57,112 nucleotides of DNA from Flavobacteriales bacterium (GTDB lineage: Bacteria; Bacteroidota; Bacteroidia; Flavobacteriales; ECT2AJA-044): positions 1-57,112 of the forward strand of contig JAGWBA010000004.1 of assembly GCA_021296215.1 (NCBI GenBank). The letters are read 5' to 3'. The stretch's first letter is position 1, and each line of letters opens with the position of its first letter. Below the pieces are notes generated by a model. The model did no database searches. It was given only the letters and a program-made list of their open reading frames with translations, and was not told the origin of the DNA. Positions 30,072 through 39,654 of this stretch are shown here, in pieces. A program made the translations under genes and the position numbers.

Positions 30072-30974
30072 ATGAGTCTACTCTTAGCAGAGCAAATCGT
30101 AAAGGATTACTCAGGGCATCGCGCCCTCGACGACGTTTCCATAGAGGTTCCAAAGGAATCGATCTTTGGATTACTTGGGCCCAATGGAGCAGGTAAAACC
30201 AGTCTAATTCGAATCATCAATCAGATCACGGCTCCCGATTCGGGCCGAATCGTGCTCGATGGCACGCCCTTAAAGCCCGAACATATCGAGCAAATCGGTT
30301 ATTTACCCGAGGAGCGCGGCTTGTACAAGAAAATGAAGGTCGGTGAGCAGGCTCTGTACCTCGCTCGCCTAAAAGGAATGAGCACGTCCGATGCCAAAGC
30401 TAAACTGAAAGATTGGTTCAAGCGGATGGACATGATCGATTGGTGGGATAAAAAGGTAGAGGAACTGAGTAAAGGAATGGCTCAAAAAGTACAGTTCATC
30501 ACTACGGTACTTCACGAACCCAAACTCTTGATCTTCGACGAGCCGTTCAGCGGATTCGACCCCATCAATGCAAACCTGATCAAGGACGAAATTATGCGGT
30601 TGCGTGAGCGGGGTTCTACCGTTATATTCTCCACCCACCGGATGGAGAGCGTTGAAGAAATGTGCGATCATATCGCACTGATCAACAAGTCGAAAAAGAT
30701 ACTCGATGGAAAGCTCAGCAAGATCAAAGAAGACTATAAAAACGGGATCTTCAAGGTAGAGTTCCATCGCGGGACATTGCCCACTGAATTGTCTGCCGAC
30801 ATGGTAGTATTGGAGCAAGATTCGAGCAGCACTCGCATTCAACTTACCAATGGTGCGTCTTCGAACGATCTGCTGCAGAAGCTTTTACCAAGCATTCAGA
30901 TCGACCACTTCTCGGAGGTGGTTCCGACCGTTAATGACATCTTTATCAGAACCGTTCAAAATGCCGCGTCATGA
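30072..30974 (+). CDS. ABC transporter ATP-binding protein (NatA-like)
   Basis: ATPase of an ABC-2 type exporter, acting with the next gene. In 300 residues: Walker A GPNGAGKT (36-43), signature LSKGMAQK (a variant of LSGGQ), Walker B LLIFDEPFSGFDP and the switch histidine in STHRMESVEEMCD. Residues about 215-300 form the extra C-terminal domain (DUF4162-like) common to NatA-type proteins. The stop overlaps the permease start by four bases. The substrate is unknown; sodium export or envelope-lipid export have been assigned to relatives. Confidence 0.9.
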   Translation: MSLLLAEQIVKDYSGHRALDDVSIEVPKESIFGLLGPNGAGKTSLIRIINQITAPDSGRIVLDGTPLKPEHIEQIGYLPEERGLYKKMKVGEQALYLARLKGMSTSDAKAKLKDWFKRMDMIDWWDKKVEELSKGMAQKVQFITTVLHEPKLLIFDEPFSGFDPINANLIKDEIMRLRERGSTVIFSTHRMESVEEMCDHIALINKSKKILDGKLSKIKEDYKNGIFKVEFHRGTLPTELSADMVVLEQDSSSTRIQLTNGASSNDLLQKLLPSIQIDHFSEVVPTVNDIFIRTVQNAAS

Positions 30975-32299
30975 ATAGAACCGGATTGATCATTCAGCGC
31001 GAATACCTATCACGCGTTCGCAAAAAGTCTTTCGTCGTAATGACTTTGCTCGGCCCTATTCTCATGGCCTCTTTGTTCATCGTTCCTGTTCTGATCGCTG
31101 AAAGCGGTTCGCCGCAGCAGGAAATGTTGGTCTTGGACGAGACGGACTTGTTCACGGGTTATTTGGCTGATAATGACGAGGTACGATACACCTACCTAGA
31201 CGAAATGGACCTGGACCAGGCGAAAACACAGCTCAAGGAAAATGAAGCTTATGGCCTCCTTTATATTCCTTGCGGGCAGCATTGTGATCTCAACTACATC
31301 GAGAAGTCAATTCAGATCTACTCGGAAAAGACCATCGGTATCGATTTAAAGTACGGGATCAAGCGGCAACTAGAGCGTGAGATCGAAAACTTGAAATTGC
31401 GACGCGACAGCGTTGATTTGGCAAAGATCGAAGCGGCGAAAACCTCGATCACCATTAGCACTATCAGTTTAGAAGGTGAAAAAGAAGAAGAGAATTTCAG
31501 TGAGGCGACCACAGCGGTCGGCTTCATCATGGCGTTCTTGATCTATATGTTCATCTTCCTGTACGGAGCTCAGGTGATGCGCGGAGTGATCGAGGAGAAA
31601 TCGAGCCGAATCGTCGAAGTGATCATCAGCTCGGTACGCCCCTTTCAGCTCATGCTTGGAAAGATCGTCGGGGTAGCCATGGTCGGTTTGACTCAATTCT
31701 TGCTGTGGGTCATCCTCACCTTCGCGATCGTAACCGTGGCACAGCTGGCATTCTTTGGCGACACCTATAGCAGTACGGAGATCGCCAGTCAAATGAGCGG
31801 TTCCGAAGTGGAAGCCGCTATGCAAGCGGCACAAAACGAAGCCATTCCTAAGATCATGAAGGTGATCGACAGCATTAATTTTCCTTTGATCATCGGTTGT
31901 TTCATATTCTATTTCCTGGGTGGATACCTTCTGTACGGTGCGCTTTTTGCGGCCATTGGTTCAGCAGTGGATAACGAAAGTGACACACAGCAATTCATGC
32001 TACCTGTTACGATACCGCTCATACTTGCCATCATAGTAGCTCAAACGACCATCACAAACCCGGAAAGTCCGATCGCCTTTTGGTTCTCGATCATACCCTT
32101 CACCTCGCCCATCATTATGATGGTACGCGTAGCAATGGGAGTGCCGACGATGGATCTCGTCATTTCAATGATCTTGTTGGTACTCGGCTTCTTGGGTACG
32201 GTATGGGTAGCAGCCAAGATCTACAGAACGGGAATATTGATGTACGGTAAAAAAGTTTCGTACGGCGAAATACTGAAGTGGATTAAATTCAAAGGATGA
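30971..32299 (+). CDS. ABC-2 type transporter permease (NatB-like)
   Basis: Inner-membrane partner of the preceding ATPase. The 442 residues have one N-terminal membrane segment (FVVMTLLGPILMASLFIVPV), a large periplasmic domain of about 130 residues (SPQQEMLVLDETDLF to EEENFSEATT), then five further membrane segments, with the cytoplasmic coupling helix IEEKSSRIVEVIISSVRP. The architecture fits the NatB/ABC-2_3 group. Four-base ATGA overlaps on both sides imply coupled translation. Confidence 0.88.
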   Translation: MNRTGLIIQREYLSRVRKKSFVVMTLLGPILMASLFIVPVLIAESGSPQQEMLVLDETDLFTGYLADNDEVRYTYLDEMDLDQAKTQLKENEAYGLLYIPCGQHCDLNYIEKSIQIYSEKTIGIDLKYGIKRQLEREIENLKLRRDSVDLAKIEAAKTSITISTISLEGEKEEENFSEATTAVGFIMAFLIYMFIFLYGAQVMRGVIEEKSSRIVEVIISSVRPFQLMLGKIVGVAMVGLTQFLLWVILTFAIVTVAQLAFFGDTYSSTEIASQMSGSEVEAAMQAAQNEAIPKIMKVIDSINFPLIIGCFIFYFLGGYLLYGALFAAIGSAVDNESDTQQFMLPVTIPLILAIIVAQTTITNPESPIAFWFSIIPFTSPIIMMVRVAMGVPTMDLVISMILLVLGFLGTVWVAAKIYRTGILMYGKKVSYGEILKWIKFKG

Positions 32300-33180
32300 C
32301 CTTGAACGAGTTCTTTACGAAGGTCAAAGAGACGTTGGAATTCCCGCTGATCGAGACCAAGCATTTCGAACTCACTCTGTGGGGCATACTCGCTATAGTT
32401 CTCATTATCGTAGCCGCCAGGGCCATACTCTGGTTGATCAAGAAGTTTCTGAACCGCCGGCTTACGAACAATGCGATCGACAAAGGCAGTAAGTACGCCT
32501 ACTATCAGGTCGTCAAGTACATCGTTTATCTGGTAACCCTACTCTTGGTATTCGAGGCCAGTGGGGTTCAATTAACGGTGCTCCTCGCCTCCTCTACCGC
32601 TTTGCTCGTCGGTTTGGGGCTCGGACTTCAGGCCCTCTTCAAAGATCTGGTTTCGGGCTTCCTGATCCTCACCGAACGAACCGTAACGGCCGGTGATATC
32701 ATTGAGGTGGATGGGCTCGTCGGGCGTGTTCACGAAGTCGATAACCGCACAACGAAAGTGATCACTAGGGACGATACGGTAGTGATCGTACCGAACCACA
32801 AATTCGTCGATGAAAATGTAAAGAACTGGACACAGAATAGTCGTGTAGCGCGTTTTCGAGTGACCGTGGGCGTTTCTTATGGGTCCGATGTGAGCCTGGT
32901 TCGCAAGCTTTTGGTCGATTGTGCCAAGGAACACGGCGACGTCGTTCAAACCCCTGCCCCTTTCGTTTTCTTCAGCGACTTCGGCGATAGCGCGCTGATC
33001 TTCGACCTGCTCTTTTTTAGCGAGAATTTATACCGCATTGAAAAGATCAAAAGCGACTTGCGATTCATGATAGACCAGAAATTCCGCAAAAACGGAGTGC
33101 AAATTCCTTTTCCTCAGCGCGATGTTTGGTTTCGCAATGAGATTACGGCCTCTCGGCCGGATGAACCTCTCGACGAATGA
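32296..33180 (+). CDS. MscS-family mechanosensitive ion channel
   Basis: Membrane channel that opens under tension to release solutes during hypo-osmotic shock. In 294 residues there are three N-terminal membrane segments (ILAIVLIIVAARAILWLI, VVKYIVYLVTLLLVFEA, and the pore helix region LLVGLGLGLQALFKDLVSGF) and the MscS beta domain (GDIIEVDGLVGRVHEVDNRTT, VIVPNHKFVDENVKNWT) with a C-terminal alpha-beta domain. Cotranscription with an exporter is notable. Confidence 0.92.
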   Translation: MTLNEFFTKVKETLEFPLIETKHFELTLWGILAIVLIIVAARAILWLIKKFLNRRLTNNAIDKGSKYAYYQVVKYIVYLVTLLLVFEASGVQLTVLLASSTALLVGLGLGLQALFKDLVSGFLILTERTVTAGDIIEVDGLVGRVHEVDNRTTKVITRDDTVVIVPNHKFVDENVKNWTQNSRVARFRVTVGVSYGSDVSLVRKLLVDCAKEHGDVVQTPAPFVFFSDFGDSALIFDLLFFSENLYRIEKIKSDLRFMIDQKFRKNGVQIPFPQRDVWFRNEITASRPDEPLDE

Positions 33181-34106
33181 GTACCGCTATCATCGATTTG
33201 GGTACCAACACCTTCAATTTGTTGATCGGTACCGCATTCAATGGAACGGTTGTCACCGAGTTCAAGACCAAGATTCCGGTAAGATTAGGCAAGGGCGGAT
33301 TCGCCAAGAAACACTTGGAGCCCGATGCCATCGAGCGCGGTATGCTTGCGATAGAGACACATGTGAATACCGCTCAGGAATTTGGTGTAGAGGATATACT
33401 AGCGTTCGCTACGTCCGCCGTGCGCGACGCAGATAACGGACGAGCATTCGTTCAGCGAATCCAAGAAACGTACGGTGTAGAGGTTCAGGTAATCTCGGGC
33501 GACCTCGAAGCGGAACTCATTTGTGAAGGAGTCAGAGCCTCGGCTGATTTTGGAGATGAGCGACTGCTCGTTATGGACATCGGTGGTGGCAGCACAGAAT
33601 TCATTCTGGCTGCAGGCCAAAACATACTTTGGAAAAAGAGTTATCCCCTTGGAGTATCTCGATTATTGGAGCACATTGAGCCAGAGGATCCCATATCTGA
33701 GGGCGATCTCCATAGATTACACGGTATACTGGACGAAGAGTTGAGTGATCTTTTTGAAGCGGTTGCCATGTGCCCCACCCCTCATCTCATAGGTTCATCG
33801 GGAAGTTTTGACACCATGGCGGATTTGATCTTGGCGGGAATTTACGAGGAGGATATTACCGCTAAGGGAAATCGGTACGATTTTAGCTTGAATGACTTTG
33901 AAACGATCTACGGTCGCTTAAAGGTATCGAGGCAGGATGAACGATTGCAGATGCCGGGTATGATGGAAATGCGAGCCGAAATGATGGTATTGAGTAGTTC
34001 GATCATACGTTACGTAATTGACAGATTAAATATGAAGCAGGTAACGCTGAGCACCTATGCCTTGAAAGAGGGCGCGTTGGTGGAGCATTACCGCAAGAGA
34101 GAATAA
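33177..34106 (+). CDS. Ppx/GppA-family phosphatase
   Basis: Short member (309 residues) of the exopolyphosphatase / guanosine pentaphosphatase family, with the sugar-kinase/actin-like fold: phosphate loop IDLGTNTFNLLIG at residue 6, catalytic region AFATSAVRDADNG and second phosphate motif MDIGGGSTEFI. It lacks the C-terminal HD-type domain of the long E. coli proteins. It is coupled to mscS by a four-base overlap and directly abuts the regulator gene, which suggests a stringent-response or polyphosphate role in the same circuit, but the substrate cannot be told. Confidence 0.85.
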   Translation: MSTAIIDLGTNTFNLLIGTAFNGTVVTEFKTKIPVRLGKGGFAKKHLEPDAIERGMLAIETHVNTAQEFGVEDILAFATSAVRDADNGRAFVQRIQETYGVEVQVISGDLEAELICEGVRASADFGDERLLVMDIGGGSTEFILAAGQNILWKKSYPLGVSRLLEHIEPEDPISEGDLHRLHGILDEELSDLFEAVAMCPTPHLIGSSGSFDTMADLILAGIYEEDITAKGNRYDFSLNDFETIYGRLKVSRQDERLQMPGMMEMRAEMMVLSSSIIRYVIDRLNMKQVTLSTYALKEGALVEHYRKRE

Positions 34107-35270
34107 ATGGCAAGAATACTGATCATAGAAGATGAACAGAGCATACGCAACGTGCTCAAGAACATCCTGAAGGACGAGAATAAGGATTACCAGGTCGATG
34201 AGGCCGCCGACGGTAAAGAAGGTGTGGACATGCTCCGAAAGGAGTCTTACGACCTGATCATGAGCGATATCAAGATGCCCGGATTGGATGGCATCGAGGT
34301 TTTGGAACGCGCGCGGATCTTGAGTCCGGACAGTGCCGTAGTGATGATCTCGGGACACGGAGATATCGATACGGCCGTGGAGTGTATTAAAAAAGGGGCT
34401 TACGACTACATTTCGAAGCCTCCCGATCTGAACCGGTTGTTGAATACCGTGCGTTTGGCTTTGGATCGCACTTCTTTGGTGGAAGAAAACAAGCGCCTAA
34501 AGAAAAAGGTGAGCAAGCGCTACGAGATGATCGGAGACTCCGAGCCCATTCAGAAAATCAAGGAGATGATCGAAAAGGTAGCTCCGACCGATGCTCGGGT
34601 GATGATCACCGGCCCCAATGGAACGGGAAAAGAATTAGTGGTCCATCAAATTCACGAGAAGAGCGACCGCAGCAAGGGTCCGATGGTTGAGGTCAACTGC
34701 GCTGCTATTCCGGCCGAGCTGATCGAAAGTGAGCTCTTTGGACACGAGAAAGGGGCTTTTACTTCCGCTGTTAAGCAACGCAAGGGAAAGTTTGAGTTGG
34801 CCCAGGGCGGCACGCTTTTCATGGATGAGATCGGCGACATGAGTTTGAGTGCTCAAAGTAAGGTCTTGAGAGCTTTACAGGAAAGTAAGATCACCCGCGT
34901 TGGTGGAGACAAGGAGATCAAGGTCGATGTGCGCGTGATCGCGGCGACGAACAAAGATTTGACCGAAGAGATCAAAGAGGGGCGGTTTCGGGAGGACCTA
35001 TATCACCGATTGAGTGTGATCTTGATCAAGGTTCCGAGTTTGAATGACCGAGCCGATGACATTCCACTACTTGCCGACCATTTTCTGGAGCAAATCGCAA
35101 CTGAACAAGGTACCGCGAAGAAACGCTTCGCGCCGCAGGCGCTAGAGGTCTTGAAAAAGATCGACTGGACGGGAAATATCCGCGAGTTGCGCAATGTGGT
35201 GGAGCGCCTGACCATTCTTTGCGGTTCGGAAATCACCGAGCAGGATGTGAAGATTTACGCGAGCAAATAG
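34107..35270 (+). CDS. Sigma54-type response regulator without DNA-binding domain
   Basis: A 387-residue NtrC-type protein: receiver domain with phosphoacceptor Asp54 (IMSDIKMPG), then an AAA+ domain with Walker A GPNGTGKE (169-176), the sigma54-contact loop GAFTSA (216-221, normally GAFTGA), Walker B FMDEIG and the arginine-finger region [12 protein letters not shown]. It ends at QDVKIYASK, right after the AAA+ lid, so the Fis-type helix-turn-helix is absent. The ATG follows the Ppx stop with no gap. No histidine kinase is nearby. I recall homologues of the same length in flavobacteria, so it is not a truncation. Confidence 0.88.
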   Translation: MARILIIEDEQSIRNVLKNILKDENKDYQVDEAADGKEGVDMLRKESYDLIMSDIKMPGLDGIEVLERARILSPDSAVVMISGHGDIDTAVECIKKGAYDYISKPPDLNRLLNTVRLALDRTSLVEENKRLKKKVSKRYEMIGDSEPIQKIKEMIEKVAPTDARVMITGPNGTGKELVVHQIHEKSDRSKGPMVEVNCAAIPAELIESELFGHEKGAFTSAVKQRKGKFELAQGGTLFMDEIGDMSLSAQSKVLRALQESKITRVGGDKEIKVDVRVIAATNKDLTEEIKEGRFREDLYHRLSVILIKVPSLNDRADDIPLLADHFLEQIATEQGTAKKRFAPQALEVLKKIDWTGNIRELRNVVERLTILCGSEITEQDVKIYASK

Positions 35271-35274
35271 TTGC

Positions 35275-35282
35275 TATCTTTG
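35275..35282 (+). promoter_or_regulatory. thrS: -7 promoter element of thrS
   Basis: TATCTTTG is an exact TAnnTTTG match immediately after the regulator stop and 26 bases before the thrS ATG. It supports both a separate transcript for thrS-infC-rpmI-rplT and the downstream choice of the thrS start. Confidence 0.6.
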
Positions 35283-35308
35283 CACCCCAAAATCGAATAA
35301 AAGTTGAC

Positions 35309-37255
35309 ATGGTGAACATCACACTTCCTGATGGATCGGTCCGCAGTTTTGACGGACCAGTGAGTGCACACGACGTGGCGAAAGACATTAGTCACGGCTT
35401 GGCCCGTAATGTATTATCGGCTCAAGTAAATGGTGAAACGGTCGAAATTCACGACCCCATTACGGAGGACAGTACGTTGACGTTGTTTACCTGGGACGAT
35501 GCTCAGGGTAAGAAGGCCTTTTGGCATTCATCGGCCCACGTGTTGGCGCAGGCCTTGGAGAAGATGTATCCGGGCGTGAAATTGACTATAGGTCCGGCCA
35601 TAGACAACGGTTTTTACTACGACATAGACTTGGGGGATCAAGTGTTCTCTGAGAAGGACTTTCCGGCGATCGAGAAGAAGATGTTGGAATTGGCTCGTGA
35701 GAAGGCGGATTTCAAGATGCGGGCAGTATCAAAAGCAGATGCGCTTGATTTCTACAAGAAGCAAGGGAACGAGTTCAAGGTCGAGTTAATCGAAAACCTT
35801 GAGGACGGTACCATCACCTTTTGCGACCACAGCGATTTTACGGATCTGTGTCGCGGGGGGCATATCCCGAATACGGGATTGATCAAAGCAGTTAAAGTAT
35901 TGAATGGAGCCGGAGCCTACTGGCGCGGAGATGAGCACAAGCCACAGTTAACGCGTATTTACGGGGTGAGTTTCCCGAAGCAAAGTATGCTCGCCGAGCA
36001 TTTAGAGCTATTGGAAGAGGCGAAGAAGCGCGACCACCGAAAGCTCGGTAAGGAATTGGGCTTGTTTACCTTTAGTCAGAAAGTCGGACAAGGACTACCG
36101 CTTTGGTTGCCAAAGGGAGCCATGTTGCGCGAGCACCTGGAGCAGTTCTTGAAGAAGGCGCAGAAAGCAGCGGGTTACATGCCGGTGATCACGCCGCATA
36201 TCGGAAATAAGGAGCTCTACGTGACCAGCGGTCACTATGCAAAATACGGGAAGAATAGTTTTCAGCCGATCGAGACTCCTCAAGAGGGTGAGGTTTATTT
36301 ACTCAAGCCCATGAATTGCCCTCACCACTGTGAGATTTACAAATCAGAGCCGCGCAGTTACAAGGACCTTCCGATTCGCTACGCCGAGTTCGGAACAGTA
36401 TATCGCTACGAGCAAAGTGGCGAGTTGCACGGGTTAACGCGTGTTCGCGGGTTTACCCAAGACGACGCTCACTTGTTCTGCACTCCGGATCAGTTGAAAG
36501 ACGAATTCAAAAAAGTGATCGACTTGGTGCTTTACGTATTTACTGCGCTAGGTTTCGAGGACTTTACAACTCAAATCAGTCTGCGTGATCCGGAAACTCC
36601 GGAAAAATATATCGGTAAAACCGAAAACTGGGAAAAAGCAGAGCGCGCCATTATTGAAGCAACGGAAGAGAAAGGCTTAAAAACCGTAACCGAATTGGGC
36701 GAGGCTGCTTTTTACGGTCCAAAGCTCGACTTTATGGTAAAAGATGCCTTGGGTCGTTCATGGCAGCTAGGTACTATTCAGGTCGACTACAATTTACCTG
36801 AGCGCTTTGAGCTTGAGTATGTCGGTAGCGACAACCAACATCACCGACCCGTTATGATCCACAGGGCGCCATTTGGCTCTATGGAGCGTTTCGTGGCGGT
36901 TTTGACGGAGCACTGCGGCGGTAATTTCCCGTTGTGGCTGACTCCAGACCAGGTCATCATTCTCCCTATCAGCGAAAAGTATGTCGATTACGCATACAAA
37001 GTTGAGAATGAGCTAAAAAATTACGATATTCGCGCCCTCATTGACGAACGCAGTGAAAAAACGGGTCGGAAGATACGTGATGCGGAGGTCGGCAAGATCC
37101 CGTATATGATCGTAGTTGGTGAGAAAGAACAAGAGGCGGGTACCGTTTCCGTTCGAAAGCACGGTGAAGGAGACATGGAATCTATGGAGCTCGAGGCCTT
37201 TGCGAGGCACTTGACGGAAGAGGCAAACGCCATGATTAAAGATTTTATTAACTAA
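35309..37255 (+). CDS. thrS: Threonine--tRNA ligase
   Basis: Charges tRNA-Thr and edits mischarged Ser-tRNA-Thr. I start at the ATG at 35309 ([20 protein letters not shown], 648 residues), since the upstream frame lies in the preceding gene and promoter. Domains in order: TGS (1-62), editing domain with [16 protein letters not shown], class II catalytic core with the zinc ligand motif MNCPHHC (335-341), motif 2 [20 protein letters not shown], motif 3 [11 protein letters not shown], and the anticodon-binding domain ([16 protein letters not shown]). Confidence 0.96.
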   Translation: MVNITLPDGSVRSFDGPVSAHDVAKDISHGLARNVLSAQVNGETVEIHDPITEDSTLTLFTWDDAQGKKAFWHSSAHVLAQALEKMYPGVKLTIGPAIDNGFYYDIDLGDQVFSEKDFPAIEKKMLELAREKADFKMRAVSKADALDFYKKQGNEFKVELIENLEDGTITFCDHSDFTDLCRGGHIPNTGLIKAVKVLNGAGAYWRGDEHKPQLTRIYGVSFPKQSMLAEHLELLEEAKKRDHRKLGKELGLFTFSQKVGQGLPLWLPKGAMLREHLEQFLKKAQKAAGYMPVITPHIGNKELYVTSGHYAKYGKNSFQPIETPQEGEVYLLKPMNCPHHCEIYKSEPRSYKDLPIRYAEFGTVYRYEQSGELHGLTRVRGFTQDDAHLFCTPDQLKDEFKKVIDLVLYVFTALGFEDFTTQISLRDPETPEKYIGKTENWEKAERAIIEATEEKGLKTVTELGEAAFYGPKLDFMVKDALGRSWQLGTIQVDYNLPERFELEYVGSDNQHHRPVMIHRAPFGSMERFVAVLTEHCGGNFPLWLTPDQVIILPISEKYVDYAYKVENELKNYDIRALIDERSEKTGRKIRDAEVGKIPYMIVVGEKEQEAGTVSVRKHGEGDMESMELEAFARHLTEEANAMIKDFIN

Positions 37256-37270
37256 AAGGAGTTAGTCATA
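37254..37270 (+). promoter_or_regulatory. infC: Strong Shine-Dalgarno with AUA start codon for infC
   Basis: AAAAGGAG at 37254-37261 overlaps the thrS stop codon and is followed, after a six-base spacer, by ATA at 37268-37270. This is the only clear Shine-Dalgarno of canonical strength and spacing that I noticed in the window, and it decides the start of infC. A strong SD with a non-AUG start is the arrangement known for IF-3 autoregulation in E. coli (AUU start there). Confidence 0.8.
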
Positions 37271-37828
37271 GCAATTCGTAGAAGAAGAGGGAGAGGGCCT
37301 CAACGTAGACGCGAAGAAGATCCACACAAAATCAACCGCAAAATCACCGCAACGGAAGTTCGTTTGGTAGGTGAAAATGTCGAACAAGGAGTCTACTCGA
37401 TCGATAAAGCATTACAGATGGCTGAGGATCAAGGGTTGGATTTGGTTGAAATCTCTGGAAAAGCTGATCCTCCGGTAGTTAAGATCATCGACTACAAGAA
37501 GTTTCTGTACGACCAAAAAAAGAAACAGAAGCAGATCAAGTCGAACGCGCAGAAGGTCGTGGTCAAAGAAATTCGGTTCGGACCGAATACCGACGAGCAC
37601 GATTATGAGTTCAAGCTCAAGCATGCGCGCAAGTTTTTGGAAGATGGTGCCAAGTTGAAGGCCTTCGTTTTCTTCAAGGGACGTACCATTCTTTTCAAGG
37701 ACAAAGGTGAAATCTTACTGTTGCGTTTGGCGCAGGAGCTAGAGGACATCGGCAAAGTGGAGCAGCTTCCTAAGTTGGAAGGTAAGCGTATGATCATGCT
37801 TATGGCTCCGAAGGCCAACAAGAAGTAA
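37268..37828 (+). CDS. infC: Translation initiation factor IF-3, AUA start
   Basis: Prevents premature subunit joining and checks the start codon and initiator tRNA. Reading from ATA at 37268 gives (M)[19 protein letters not shown], which matches the basic N-terminus of flavobacterial IF-3, for 186 residues. There is no ATG, GTG or TTG in this region; the first conventional candidates lie about 30 codons in and would remove the first part of the N-domain. The N-domain ([20 protein letters not shown]) and C-domain ([20 protein letters not shown]) are intact. thrS ends 12 bases upstream and rpmI follows. Confidence 0.93.
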   Translation: MAIRRRRGRGPQRRREEDPHKINRKITATEVRLVGENVEQGVYSIDKALQMAEDQGLDLVEISGKADPPVVKIIDYKKFLYDQKKKQKQIKSNAQKVVVKEIRFGPNTDEHDYEFKLKHARKFLEDGAKLKAFVFFKGRTILFKDKGEILLLRLAQELEDIGKVEQLPKLEGKRMIMLMAPKANKK

Positions 37829-37854
37829 TTAAGTAAGCTCAAAAACAGGAAGCA

Positions 37855-38052
37855 ATGCCTAAGATGAAGACCAAATCCAGCGCCAAGAAGCGATTCAAGC
37901 TGACGGGTACTGGTAAGATCAAGCGCAAGCACGCCTTTAAGAGTCACATTTTGACCAAAAAAGGTACCAAGCAAAAGCGCAACTTGACCAAGTCAGGGTT
38001 GGTACACAAGTCTGATGTGAACTCTGTGAAGGAACAATTGAACTTGAAGTAA
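37855..38052 (+). CDS. rpmI: 50S ribosomal protein L35
   Basis: Small basic 50S protein. The 65 residues start [20 protein letters not shown] and contain [22 protein letters not shown], the L35 signature. Part of the infC-rpmI-rplT set. Confidence 0.96.
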   Translation: MPKMKTKSSAKKRFKLTGTGKIKRKHAFKSHILTKKGTKQKRNLTKSGLVHKSDVNSVKEQLNLK

Positions 38053-38135
38053 GCAACAATTAACGGAGTAATGAACCATGCTCTTAGTTCAAAAGACCAC
38101 TCAGGTGGCGCTAAGTGCAAAAAACAATTTGAGAA

Positions 38136-38483
38136 ATGCCAAGATCGGTAAATGCGGTAGCTGCCCGCGCGAGACGTAAGAAGGTCTTAAAGCAAGCTAA
38201 AGGATACTTCGGGCGCGGAAAGAACGTCCATACAGTAGCCAAAAACAAAGTCGAAAAAGGTATGCAGTACGCATACCGCGATCGCAAAACCAAGAAACGG
38301 AACTTCCGCGCTCTTTGGATTCAACGAATAAATGCCGGTATTCGCGAACACGGAATGAGCTACTCTGAGTTCATGGGTAAAGTCAATGAGAAGGGAATCG
38401 AATTGAACCGTAAGGTTTTGGCCGATTTGGCCATGAATCATCCCGAGGCTTTCAAAGCCATCGTTGACGAGGTGAAAAAATAA
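38136..38483 (+). CDS. rplT: 50S ribosomal protein L20
   Basis: Early 50S assembly protein; in E. coli it represses its own operon. The 115 residues begin [20 protein letters not shown] and contain [20 protein letters not shown] and the [20 protein letters not shown] signature. The 83-base gap after rpmI shows no leader structure that I can support. Confidence 0.97.
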   Translation: MPRSVNAVAARARRKKVLKQAKGYFGRGKNVHTVAKNKVEKGMQYAYRDRKTKKRNFRALWIQRINAGIREHGMSYSEFMGKVNEKGIELNRKVLADLAMNHPEAFKAIVDEVKK

Positions 38484-38507
38484 AGATCAGTTACAATACT
38501 GTGATAC

Positions 38508-38536
38508 AAAGGTGATCCAATGGGGTCCCTTTTTTA
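38508..38536 (+). terminator. Rho-independent terminator after rplT
   Basis: AAAGG and GATCC (separated by one bulged T) pair with GGGTC and CCTTT around a short AATG loop, followed by a run of six T. It sits 25 bases after the rplT stop and ends the thrS-rplT transcript. Confidence 0.7.
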
Positions 38537-38542
38537 TTGCTA

Positions 38543-39061
38543 TTATTCAAAAAAGGCCCTTAAGATCGGCAGCAGACTCGCGTTCCCGTCAAAGCGGTAC
38601 ACCTCCTCTCCCCTTTCGTTAAACACTGCTGTGAAAGGTGCTCCTACAGCATTGAATCTCTTGTAAAAGTCTTCTTCGTTCGTTTGCCCCACGAGGTAGT
38701 TTGACTTATTGGTCAGTTGGTACTCCATCTCGAAGGACTTAATGGCCGGCCATTCTTCTGAACTGATAAGTACGATCGCAAACTCATCGAGCACTTTTTC
38801 TTCCCGGATCATCGCATTCATTTTATCACAACACATGTGACAATCGGAGTTGAATTTCACCACCAACAGCCCTTTCCAAACTCCAACAGGAAGGGCTTTG
38901 GGAAGTGTAACCGATCCTGTATCGCGTTCTATACTAAACGGCGCGAACTCATCGAACTGATTCTCGCTTTGGCCAGAACAGCCTATTTGAACCATGGCCA
39001 ATAAGCCATAAACAAGGAGTCCGATAAAAGACTTTAACATATAAACCTTTGTTTGCTTCAT
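38543..39061 (-). CDS. Thioredoxin-fold putative lipoprotein
   Basis: A 172-residue protein with an N-terminal hydrophobic signal (MLKSFIGLLVYGLLAMVQIG) ending before a Cys, so it may be a lipoprotein although the lipobox (VQIGC) is imperfect. The start could also be the second Met (39040). The thioredoxin-like part reads LLVVKFNSDCHMCCDKMNAM with a CHMCC cluster in place of CGPC, and FNAVGAPFTAVFNERGEEVY with the cis-proline. A periplasmic thiol or redox role is likely; the reaction is unknown. It is divergent from the XRE regulator at 39189. Confidence 0.65.
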   Translation of the reverse strand: MKQTKVYMLKSFIGLLVYGLLAMVQIGCSGQSENQFDEFAPFSIERDTGSVTLPKALPVGVWKGLLVVKFNSDCHMCCDKMNAMIREEKVLDEFAIVLISSEEWPAIKSFEMEYQLTNKSNYLVGQTNEEDFYKRFNAVGAPFTAVFNERGEEVYRFDGNASLLPILRAFFE

Positions 39062-39188
39062 AGCCGAAAAAAATGTGGTTCAGCATCGCGGGTCCTGGGC
39101 GCAATGTCCAAATGAAAAACCTCAACGTCTGCTGATTTCGGTTTCGAAAGTTAGTTTCGATTGAAAGAACTATCAAACCTAATTTGCT

Positions 39189-39566
39189 ATGGAGAGCATT
39201 TGTAAAAACCTACGCGTTATCAGGGAGATCAAAGGTTTGTCTCAGGAATATATGAGTCTAAAGCTACACATATCTCAATCGGCTTACGCCAAACTCGAAC
39301 GTGGCGAAACCAGAATGACCGTCCAACGACTGAAGGAGATTTGCTCCATTTTGGAGATCGATGTACCGCAGCTCTTCAGGGAGAGCCACTTACTTGAACG
39401 TCTTCAAGGTCGATCGGCTCCGAGTGTTTCCCCTGAGGTCAGACTCAAGGCCAACTACATGACCCATTTAGATTCGCTACAAGATGAATTATTGTTGCTC
39501 AAAGAAGAGCGAAAACGACTACTGAGAATTCTGGAGCAACTGAGCAGACCTCCGAAGTCGGCATAA
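39189..39566 (+). CDS. XRE-family helix-turn-helix regulator
   Basis: A 125-residue protein with an N-terminal HTH_3 domain (residues about 4-60: LRVIREIKGLSQEYMSLKLH, ISQSAYAKLERGETRMTVQR, LKEICSILEIDVPQLF) and a charged C-terminal helix (SLQDELLLLKEERKRLLRIL) that could form a coiled coil for dimerisation. No ligand domain is visible. Its target is unknown; the divergent thioredoxin-like gene and the downstream E1 gene are the nearest candidates. Confidence 0.85.
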   Translation: MESICKNLRVIREIKGLSQEYMSLKLHISQSAYAKLERGETRMTVQRLKEICSILEIDVPQLFRESHLLERLQGRSAPSVSPEVRLKANYMTHLDSLQDELLLLKEERKRLLRILEQLSRPPKSA

Positions 39567-39624
39567 CTGCGAACGCTCTGGACTGGGGACATGTTCCGAG
39601 GGCGGGCAAAAAGGTCATTTTTCG

Positions 39625-39632
39625 TACCTTTG
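39625..39632 (+). promoter_or_regulatory. -7 promoter element of the E1 gene
   Basis: TACCTTTG matches TAnnTTTG exactly, 22 bases before the ATG at 39655. No convincing -33 TTG is at the right distance. Confidence 0.55.
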
Positions 39633-39654
39633 ACCCTTACTAAAGTCTCTACGT

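Noticed and set aside
38053-38135. L20-type regulatory leader between rpmI and rplT.
   Set aside because: The 83-base gap shows no convincing structure, so an autoregulatory RNA cannot be supported.
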